Positions 9,454-15,113 of a DNA stretch of 15,113 nt are shown here, piece after piece. Position 1 is the first letter of the stretch. Each line of letters opens with the position of its first letter. Under the pieces are notes generated by a model. That model was not told the DNA's origin. It worked only from the letters and a program-made list of their open reading frames with translations, and searched no databases. Position numbers and translations under genes: made by a program. The DNA comes from Betaproteobacteria bacterium. Its GTDB lineage: Bacteria; Pseudomonadota; Gammaproteobacteria; Burkholderiales; SG8-41. Location of the stretch: NCBI GenBank assembly GCA_021300125.1, contig JAJTHX010000094.1:1-15113 (forward strand). Direction: 5' to 3'.

Positions 9454-10182
9454 TCAGGCTGCCGAAGGCACCTGCTGCTGGAGGCGCAGCAATTCCACTG
9501 CCGCGTCGCGCGAGTCGAGCACGCGCCGCCGCGCGATGCGCTCGGCGGCATCGCCGTCGCCTTCACGGATGGCCTGCAGCAATTGCTGCCAGTGCTGCAC
9601 CGACTGGCGGCGGCGTTCCGGCGTCGACAATCCGAGACGGGTGTAACGCACGGTCTGCACGGCCAGCGAGCCCAGGATCGCCTGCAGCCGGCGGTTGCCT
9701 GCGGCGCGGGTGAGCATGCGGTTGAGCTGGATCACCACTTCGACATAATCATCACCGGGTCCGGGACGTTCGGCGGCCAGCTGCAACTGGGCCAGCGCAG
9801 GTTCGATTTGCGCGATGACGGCTTCCCGCGCCGGGCTCTCCGCGATCATGCGGTCACGCAGTCCGTTGAGCATGGCGCGGATGTCGAAGATTTCGTTGAC
9901 CTCTTCAATCGTCGGGTTGGTGACCTGCGCGCCGCGCCGCGCCAGGATGATGACCAGCCCCTCCTTTTCCAGCAGACGCAAGGCCTCCCGGACCGGGCCG
10001 CGGCTGACTTCAAATTCGGCGGCGACTGCCTGTTCCAGGATGCGCTGCCCCGGCGCATAACTGCCGGACACGATGCGCCCGGAAAGCCTTGCGGCGATCT
10101 GTTCCGCGAGGGACTGGGTCAGGGGCGCATCCGGTGTCGCCGGATCGGGTGTGCCGGGTTGCGCGGCAAATGAGGCATCCAT
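9454..10182 (-). CDS. GntR-family (FCD subfamily) transcriptional regulator
   Basis: This is a FadR/FCD-type repressor or activator of 242 residues. The N-terminal winged helix-turn-helix spans about 22-88, with EVSRGPVREALRLLEKEGLV as recognition region. The C-terminal helical ligand-binding FCD domain spans about 95-225. In many FCD proteins an aspartate and three histidines bind a metal; here N154 occupies the first histidine position, H197 is kept, and the last falls around R220/V221, so the metal site looks lost. The frame is open to an ATG at 10257 with a fair ribosome site, but the extra 25 codons run through a promoter/operator region, so ATG 10182 is preferred. It is divergent from the carboxylase operon, which it most likely regulates together with itself. 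Confidence 0.92.
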   Translation of the reverse strand: MDASFAAQPGTPDPATPDAPLTQSLAEQIAARLSGRIVSGSYAPGQRILEQAVAAEFEVSRGPVREALRLLEKEGLVIILARRGAQVTNPTIEEVNEIFDIRAMLNGLRDRMIAESPAREAVIAQIEPALAQLQLAAERPGPGDDYVEVVIQLNRMLTRAAGNRRLQAILGSLAVQTVRYTRLGLSTPERRRQSVQHWQQLLQAIREGDGDAAERIARRRVLDSRDAAVELLRLQQQVPSAA

Positions 10183-10191
10183 GGTGTTCGA

Positions 10192-10220
10192 ACGATAGGT
10201 CCACTTTGTATCATTGTCAA
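10192..10220 (-). promoter_or_regulatory. Predicted promoter of the GntR regulator gene
   Basis: On the minus strand a perfect -35 TTGACA (10215-10220) is followed after 17 bases by TATCGT (10192-10197), four of six matches to the -10 consensus. Transcription would start near 10185, almost at the chosen ATG, implying a leaderless or near-leaderless message. Confidence 0.55.
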
Positions 10221-10224
10221 CAAT
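10213..10224. promoter_or_regulatory. Candidate operator for the GntR regulator
   Basis: ATTGTCAACAAT has inverted 5-base arms (ATTGT and ACAAT) around CA. It covers the regulator's -35 box and ends 4 bases before the operon's -35 box. Short palindromes of TTGTnnACAA type suit FCD/GntR dimers. A TTGACAAC half-site follows at 10229-10236. Confidence 0.45.
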
Positions 10225-10228
10225 CTTC

Positions 10229-10257
10229 TTGACAACAAAAAGTGAGGCACATAGCAT
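10229..10257 (+). promoter_or_regulatory. Predicted promoter of the acyl-CoA carboxylase operon
   Basis: A perfect -35 TTGACA (10229-10234) and TAGCAT (10252-10257, four of six matches) are separated by 17 bases. The predicted start near 10264 gives a leader of about 33 bases carrying the GAGGAG ribosome site of the biotin carrier gene. Confidence 0.6.
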
Positions 10258-10296
10258 CGCTGCACCTTTTCTGGCATCCGTCGAGGAGCTTTATCC

Positions 10297-10518
10297 ATGG
10301 CCCGCATTGAAGTGAAATCGGAAATTACCGGTACCGTCTGGCAGCTCAAGGCCCAGCCGGGCGACAAAGTCGAAGGTGGCGATGTCCTGATCGTCATCGA
10401 ATCGATGAAGATGGAAATCCCCGTCATCACCGAGGACGGGGGCACCGTGAAGGAAATTCTGGTCAAGGAAAAGGATCCGGTGGCCGAGGGCCAGGTGGTT
10501 GCCATTATCGAAGAGTGA
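10297..10518 (+). CDS. Stand-alone biotin carboxyl carrier protein of acyl-CoA carboxylase
   Basis: This 73-residue protein is little more than a biotinyl domain. Biotin is attached to K38 in the ESMKMEIPV motif (35-43); the swinging biotin carries CO2 from the biotin carboxylase to the carboxyltransferase. A second half-motif with G49-G-T-V around the symmetry-related turn completes the flattened barrel. The N-terminal linker found in AccB and the fused carboxylase domain found in propionyl-CoA carboxylase alpha chains are both absent. The start is well supported: GAGGAG (10283-10288) lies 8 bases before the ATG. It is the first gene of the operon, 69 bases before the first carboxyltransferase. 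A lipoyl domain is unlikely given the MKM signature. Confidence 0.93.
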   Translation: MARIEVKSEITGTVWQLKAQPGDKVEGGDVLIVIESMKMEIPVITEDGGTVKEILVKEKDPVAEGQVVAIIEE

Positions 10519-10553
10519 GCCGGCGCAAACGATTCGATGCAAGCACACACTTA

Positions 10554-10576
10554 CAATTAAATATTTGTTTTAATTG
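10554..10576. repeat. AT-rich perfect inverted repeat between carrier and carboxyltransferase genes
   Basis: CAATTAAA (10554-10561) and TTTAATTG (10569-10576) form a perfect 8-bp inverted repeat around a 7-base spacer, in an otherwise GC-rich region. It has no following T-run long enough for a terminator and its stem is nearly all A-T, so an operator or promoter-associated site fits better than a stable RNA hairpin. Confidence 0.5.
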
Positions 10577-10587
10577 AATAAATTTCT

Positions 10588-12156
10588 GTGACCTGGTGGC
10601 CTGAAATCGAAGAGATTCAGCATCGGCGCCGTTTGGCGGAAGCCTGTGGCGGTGCTGAAGCTGTGGCCAGGCACCATGCCCAGGGCAAGCTCACGGTACG
10701 TGAGCGAGTGGTCGCGCTGGCCGATCCCGGTTCATTCCGCGAGGTTGGCAAGCTGGCCGGCAAGGCGACCTACGACGCCGAGGGCCGGCTGAAGGCATTT
10801 GAACCGGCGCCCTATGTGATGGGCATCGCCCGCATCAATGGCCGGCCGGTGGCCATCGGCGGCGAGGACTACACCATCCGCGCCGGCACCGGTTTCGGCA
10901 GCGACCGCCGCAAGGGCGGGCAGGGTGGCTTCATCGAGGACCTCGCCCACGAATACCGGATCCCTTTGATCAACCTGATCGACGGCACCGGCGGCACGGT
11001 TAACACCGCCAAGCGCAAGGGCTACACCGTGGTGCCCGGCTACGGCCAGGACGGCGTCGAGCGTTCGGTCGAACTGCTGGGCGAAGTGCCGGTGGTGTCG
11101 GCGGTGATGGGCACCACTGCGGGTGGCCCGTCGATGCGCGCGATCCTTGCCCACTGGTCCATCATGGTCAAAGGCAGCGGACAGATCTTCGCCGCGGGAC
11201 CACCCGTGGTCGAACGGGCTTTCGGCGAAAAGCTGCACAAGGACGAACTCGGCGGCACCAAAGTCGCCGTGGATACCGCGGGCACCATCGACAATGTCGC
11301 CGAAAGCGAGCAGGACTGTTTCGACCAGATCCGCCGCTTCCTGTCGTACATGCCGCAGAACGTGTGGGAGTTGCCGCCGGTGGTCAGCAGTGGCGACCCG
11401 GTGGACCGCTGCGAGGATGCGCTCGCCAGCATCGTGCCGCGTTCCAACCGCCAGGCCTACAACATGAAAAAACTGGTCGGCCTGATCGTCGACCGCGATT
11501 CACTGTTCGAAATCCAGCCGACCTTCGGCAAGGCCGTGATCACGGCGCTGGCGCGGATGAACGGCAAAGTCGTGGGCATCATCGCCAGCAATCCGATGGT
11601 CGGCGGCATCATGGACTTCAAGGCCGCGCGCAAGCAGGGCCATTTCGCCGAGCTTTGCGACCAGTTCAACATTCCGATCCTTTTGTTCGCCGACATTCCC
11701 GGGCTGATGGTCGGCCGCGAATCGGAGTCCGACGCCATCTTGCGCGAGGGCGTGCGCACGCGCTACATCCTCGGCAACGTGAAAGTGCCGATGTTCACGG
11801 TGATCGTGCGCAAGTGTTACGGCGTTGCCGGCGGCGGCTTCATCGACCGCACCGGCCTCAATTTCAAGATTGCCTGGCCCTCGGGCGAATGGGGCTCCCT
11901 GCCTGTGGAAGGCGGGGTCAAGGCCGCCTACCGCCGCGAAATCGAAAGCGCGGTCGATCCCGCCGCCCGCGAGCGCGAGATCGAAGCCGAGCTGAAACAG
12001 CTGGCCTCGCCTTTCCGTACCGCCGAGGCCTTCGCCATCGAAGACCTGATCGATCCGCGCGAGACCCGTCCCTATCTGTGCCAGTTCATCGACGCGCTGC
12101 AGGGCCGGCTGGCCAGCCAGCTCGGACCGAAGTATCGCGCCGGCGTCCGGCCCTGA
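10588..12156 (+). CDS. Acyl-CoA carboxylase carboxyltransferase subunit (first of two)
   Basis: A crotonase-fold carboxyltransferase of 522 residues, the size of propionyl-CoA carboxylase beta chains, that moves the carboxyl group from biotin to an acyl-CoA. The N-terminal half has the first oxyanion-hole segment GTTAGGP (175-181) and FAAGPPVVERAFGEKLHKDELGG (201-223, GPPVV and DELGG being family marks). The C-terminal half has FGKAVITALARMNGKVVGI (313-331), FADIPGLMVG (367-376) and the second oxyanion segment RKCYGVAGGGF (409-418). The start is GTG 10588: an in-frame stop lies at 10579-10581, so no normal upstream start exists, and no Shine-Dalgarno is visible. The substrate (acetyl-, propionyl-, methylcrotonyl- or other acyl-CoA) cannot be told. 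It is only distantly similar to the next gene. Confidence 0.93.
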   Translation: MTWWPEIEEIQHRRRLAEACGGAEAVARHHAQGKLTVRERVVALADPGSFREVGKLAGKATYDAEGRLKAFEPAPYVMGIARINGRPVAIGGEDYTIRAGTGFGSDRRKGGQGGFIEDLAHEYRIPLINLIDGTGGTVNTAKRKGYTVVPGYGQDGVERSVELLGEVPVVSAVMGTTAGGPSMRAILAHWSIMVKGSGQIFAAGPPVVERAFGEKLHKDELGGTKVAVDTAGTIDNVAESEQDCFDQIRRFLSYMPQNVWELPPVVSSGDPVDRCEDALASIVPRSNRQAYNMKKLVGLIVDRDSLFEIQPTFGKAVITALARMNGKVVGIIASNPMVGGIMDFKAARKQGHFAELCDQFNIPILLFADIPGLMVGRESESDAILREGVRTRYILGNVKVPMFTVIVRKCYGVAGGGFIDRTGLNFKIAWPSGEWGSLPVEGGVKAAYRREIESAVDPAAREREIEAELKQLASPFRTAEAFAIEDLIDPRETRPYLCQFIDALQGRLASQLGPKYRAGVRP

Positions 12157-12189
12157 TTTGCAACAGCCTGTAATCACTGGAACATTGAA

Positions 12190-13725
12190 ATGGCCCACGA
12201 AGCACTCCTGCAGGAATACGAAGCCCGCCGCGCCAAGGCCCTGGCCGGCGGCGGCGAAGAGAAATATGCCAAGCGCACGGCCAAGGGCGTCTGGAACGCG
12301 CGCCAGCGCATCGATTACCTGATGGATCCGGGCTCGTTCATCGAGTCCGGCCTGTTCGGATCCTCCGGCGTCTATCCCGAGCAGGCGGATGAAACCCAGA
12401 CCGACGGCAAGCTGGCCGGCTTTGGCCGCATCAACGGTCGCGATGTCTGCGCGGTGATCAACGATTTCACGGTCAAGGGCGCCTCAACCTCGGCGACCAA
12501 CAGCAAGAAGGTCGCGCACATGAAACGCGTGGCCAACGAGCGCGGCATGCCGCTGGTGCTGATCGGTGAATCCACCGGGGCGCGCCTGCCCGACGCGATG
12601 GGTTCGCGCGGCATGGGTCTGCTGCTCGGCAACGACAATACCCAGTTCCGCCGCCTGCGCGAAGTGCCGACCGCGGCCGCGGCCTTCGGCCCGTCCTTCG
12701 GGTCCTCGACCTGGCTGATGTGCCAGTCCGATTTCGCGGTGATGCACAAGGGCGCGATCATGGCCGTATCGAGCCCGGGCCTGGTGTCGATGGCGCTGGG
12801 CGAGAAGGTCTCCGCCGAAGACCTTGGTGGTTGGCGCCTGCACGCCGAGGTCACCGGCCTGATCGATCAGTTCGCCGACACCGAGGAAGAGGTGTTCGAC
12901 CTGATCAAGAAATTCCTGTCGTACATGCCCAACCACCACAGGGAGGCCCCGGCCGATGCGCCGGTGCCGGCGGGATCCGGCGTGGACATGCACAAGGTCT
13001 TCGACATCCTGCCCGAGAGCCGCACCCAGGTTTACGACATGAAGCGGGTGATCAAGTGCCTCGTCGACAAGGACACGCTGCTGGAGCTGAAGCCGCGCTT
13101 CGGCAAGAGCGCGGTTACCGCGCTGGCGCGGCTGGGCGGCAAGTCGGTCGGCATCATCGCCAACAACCCGCTGCACCGCGGCGGCGCGCTGGATGCCGAC
13201 GCCTGCCGCAAGATCGTTGATTTCATCGTGCTCTGCGATTCCTTCAACATCCCCTTCGTGATGCTGGTCGATACCCCGGGTTTCCAGATCGGCACCGAGG
13301 CCGAGCGTGCCGGGGCACCGGGCAAGATCATGAACTTCATGAACGCGATGACCCTGGTCACCGTGCCGCACCTGACGGTGATCGTGCGCAAAAGCTACGG
13401 TCGTGCCTATGTCTGCATGGGTGGCGGGCGTCATTCCGACGAAGTTGCCGCCTGGCCTTCGGCGGAGGTCAGTTTCATGAGCCCCGACTTCGCGACCAAG
13501 ATCGTGCACGGTGTCAGTCATGGCGAACCAGGCTTTGAGGAGGCGCTGGCCGACATCCGCAAGGGTGCCGATGTCTGGGGACTCGCCGCGGTGTATGCCG
13601 CGCAGTCGGTGATCAAGCCGCAGGACACGCGTGACTACCTGATCCGCATGCTGGATGTCTACAAGCTGCGCATGAGCAAGGGCGTGGGCCAGCACCTGAT
13701 GCGCAGCTGGCCCACCAGCTATTGA
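12190..13725 (+). CDS. Acyl-CoA carboxylase carboxyltransferase subunit (second of two)
   Basis: A second carboxyltransferase of the same family, 511 residues, clearly diverged from its neighbour. N-terminal marks are WNARQRIDYLMDPGSF (35-50), GRINGRDVCAVINDFTVKGAS (79-99) and LIGESTGARLPD (124-135). The first oxyanion-hole segment reads GPSFGSS (167-173), where relatives usually have an AGG core, so a glycine is replaced by S172. C-terminal marks are RFGKSAVTALARLGGKSVGI (303-322), LVDTPGFQIGTEAE (359-372) and RKSYGRAYVCMGGG (400-413). It starts 33 bases after the first subunit with a poor ribosome site, so translation may be coupled or weak. Whether it forms its own hexamer or mixes with the first subunit is open. 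No biotin or ATP-binding motif is present. Confidence 0.93.
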   Translation: MAHEALLQEYEARRAKALAGGGEEKYAKRTAKGVWNARQRIDYLMDPGSFIESGLFGSSGVYPEQADETQTDGKLAGFGRINGRDVCAVINDFTVKGASTSATNSKKVAHMKRVANERGMPLVLIGESTGARLPDAMGSRGMGLLLGNDNTQFRRLREVPTAAAAFGPSFGSSTWLMCQSDFAVMHKGAIMAVSSPGLVSMALGEKVSAEDLGGWRLHAEVTGLIDQFADTEEEVFDLIKKFLSYMPNHHREAPADAPVPAGSGVDMHKVFDILPESRTQVYDMKRVIKCLVDKDTLLELKPRFGKSAVTALARLGGKSVGIIANNPLHRGGALDADACRKIVDFIVLCDSFNIPFVMLVDTPGFQIGTEAERAGAPGKIMNFMNAMTLVTVPHLTVIVRKSYGRAYVCMGGGRHSDEVAAWPSAEVSFMSPDFATKIVHGVSHGEPGFEEALADIRKGADVWGLAAVYAAQSVIKPQDTRDYLIRMLDVYKLRMSKGVGQHLMRSWPTSY

Positions 13726-13831
13726 ACCTCCGTCTTCGTGAAGCACGGGGTGCGTACCCAACACCCAGAACGGACGCGCGCCGTGTTTCACATTTTTATG
13801 CCGAAGCACAACCCGATTCAGGATCACGCCG

Positions 13832-15113
13832 TTGAAATTCAATAAAGTCCTGGTGGCCAACCGCGGTGCGGTCGCTGCCCGCGTGCTGCGCGCGCTGAAT
13901 GAAATGAATATTCCGTCAGTCGCGCTCTATTCCGAAGCCGACCACCATGCGCCCTACCTGGAAATGGCCAGCCAGACCTTCGCCATCGGCCCGGCGCCGG
14001 CCCGCGAGAGTTACCTCAACCAGGACGCGATCATTGCCGCGCTGACCCGGTCCGGCGCCGACGGCCTGCACCCCGGCTACGGCTTCCTGTCGGAGAACGC
14101 CGCTTTTGCGCAGAAGGTCATCGACGCGGGCTGCCGCTTCATCGGACCGTCGCCCAAGTGGATCGATGCGATGGGCCACAAGACCCGCGCCCGGGACATT
14201 GCCGCGCAGTACGGCATGCCGATGTCGCACGGGTCCGACGTCCTGCCCGACGACAATGACGCCATCATCGCCGCCGCGCGCAAGATCGGTTTTCCGGTGC
14301 TGGTCAAGCCGGCCGGCGGCGGTGGCGGCATCGGCATGCTGCCGGCCAAGGACGAAGCCGAGCTGCTGACCGCGGTGGAACGCTCACGCTCGATGGCGAG
14401 CCGCGGCTTCGGCACCGCCGAGGTCTATCTGGAGAAACTGATCGAACGGCCGCGGCACGTCGAATTCCAGATCCTCGGCGACCAGCATGGCGGCGCAATG
14501 CACCTGTTTGAGCGTGACTGCTCGACACAGCGCCGCAACCAGAAGGTGATCGAAGAGGCGCCGGGTCCGGAAATTCCCCGCGACAAGGCCGTTGCCGTCG
14601 CCGACCAGATCGCCGGCATCATGAAAAGCATGGGCTATGACAACATCGGCACCGTCGAGATGCTGCTCGGTGCCGATGGATCCTTCAATTTCCTCGAAAT
14701 GAACACGCGGCTGCAGGTTGAGCACGGCGTGACCGAGGAAGTCACGGGTGTAGACCTGGTGCAGGCGCAGATCCGCTCCGCCGCCGGCGAGAAGCTTGCC
14801 GACATCCTGCCCGGTAAACCCGCGATCAAGGGGCATGCCATCCAGGCGCGGGTCTATGCCGAGGATCCGAAAAACTTTTTCCCGTCGCCGGGCAAGCTGA
14901 CGGTCTTCCGTCCGCCGGAAGGCGAGGGCATCCGCGTCGATACCGGTTATGCCGAAGGCCGCGAGGTCACGCCGCACTACGACCCGATGATCGCCAAGGT
15001 CATCGTGCGTGCGGCCACGCGCGAAGCGGCGATCGACAGACTGGTGGAAGCACTGGAAGGTTTCGACATCCAGGGCCTGAAACACAATATTCCCGCGGTG
15101 GTGAACATCCTGC
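13832..15113 (+). CDS. Biotin carboxylase subunit of acyl-CoA carboxylase (3' end outside window)
   Basis: An ATP-grasp biotin carboxylase that uses ATP and bicarbonate to carboxylate the carrier's biotin. The visible 427 residues align almost position for position with E. coli AccC: K117, K159, glycine loop 162-166, E201-K202, H209, K238, E276, E289, and N291-T-R293-L-Q-V-E297-H. There are three oddities: ANRGAVA (9-15) instead of ANRGEIA, I167 where the loop usually has arginine, and N236 in QRRNQK where histidine is usual. The start is inferred as TTG 13832, with AGGA 8 bases upstream; it gives the family's exact N-terminus and no ATG or GTG serves this frame nearby. It lies 106 bases after the second carboxyltransferase. 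The window ends near the start of the C-terminal segment, so a fused carrier domain downstream cannot be excluded. Confidence 0.94.
   Translation, partial: MKFNKVLVANRGAVAARVLRALNEMNIPSVALYSEADHHAPYLEMASQTFAIGPAPARESYLNQDAIIAALTRSGADGLHPGYGFLSENAAFAQKVIDAGCRFIGPSPKWIDAMGHKTRARDIAAQYGMPMSHGSDVLPDDNDAIIAAARKIGFPVLVKPAGGGGGIGMLPAKDEAELLTAVERSRSMASRGFGTAEVYLEKLIERPRHVEFQILGDQHGGAMHLFERDCSTQRRNQKVIEEAPGPEIPRDKAVAVADQIAGIMKSMGYDNIGTVEMLLGADGSFNFLEMNTRLQVEHGVTEEVTGVDLVQAQIRSAAGEKLADILPGKPAIKGHAIQARVYAEDPKNFFPSPGKLTVFRPPEGEGIRVDTGYAEGREVTPHYDPMIAKVIVRAATREAAIDRLVEALEGFDIQGLKHNIPAVVNIL

Noticed and set aside
9139..10173. 344-codon plus-strand frame across the SH3-like and GntR genes
   Set aside because: It spans two convincing minus-strand genes and their gap, with no domain of its own.
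13751..13771. GGGTG/CACCC inverted repeat after the second carboxyltransferase
   Set aside because: Short stem, no T-run, and the biotin carboxylase gene follows in the same direction, so it is not a convincing terminator.
12484..13860. 458-codon open frame on the minus strand antisense to the second carboxyltransferase
   Set aside because: It is the shadow of a strongly coding high-GC gene; the translation is histidine/aspartate/glycine-rich with no recognisable domain, whereas the plus frame is an unmistakable carboxyltransferase.

Overview
The window looks like a high-GC betaproteobacterial chromosome. The evidence is a System II cytochrome c maturation pair (ResB and the ResC/CcsA homologue) beside a di-haem cytochrome c4, a HemB whose metal site is the cysteine-free type known from Pseudomonas, and an EngB, cytochrome c4, resB, ccs gene order that I recall as common in Betaproteobacteria. 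I cannot name the genus from sequence alone. No tRNA, rRNA, CRISPR array, insertion sequence or phage gene was seen.

Bases 1-8429 are core housekeeping. A penicillin-binding protein 1A enters from the left edge without its 5' end. It is followed by a conserved protein of unknown function that converges on hemB with overlapping stop codons. hemB and engB both lie on the minus strand and are separated by 179 bases rich in hairpins. That gap ends in an intrinsic terminator pointing to the plus strand, where no protein gene precedes it, so it is my best candidate for an undescribed small RNA. Divergent from engB is cytochrome c4, closed by a clean terminator, then the resB-ccsB pair that attaches haem to c-type cytochromes such as c4.

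Bases 8430-10182 are a seam between core and accessory content. They hold a badly deleted remnant of a glycerophosphodiester phosphodiesterase gene, a secreted SH3-like protein, and a GntR/FCD-family regulator, all on the minus strand.

Bases 10229-15113 carry a plus-strand acyl-CoA carboxylase operon divergent from the GntR gene: a stand-alone 73-residue biotin carrier, two different carboxyltransferase subunits, and a biotin carboxylase cut by the right edge. The 114-base regulator/operon gap has two consensus-like divergent promoters and a small palindrome on the regulator's -35 box, which fits autoregulation plus control of the operon. The substrate cannot be read from sequence. Two dissimilar carboxyltransferases with one carrier, together with altered biotin carboxylase motifs, make this the most interesting metabolic system here. 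No stretch longer than 300 bases lacks a gene.
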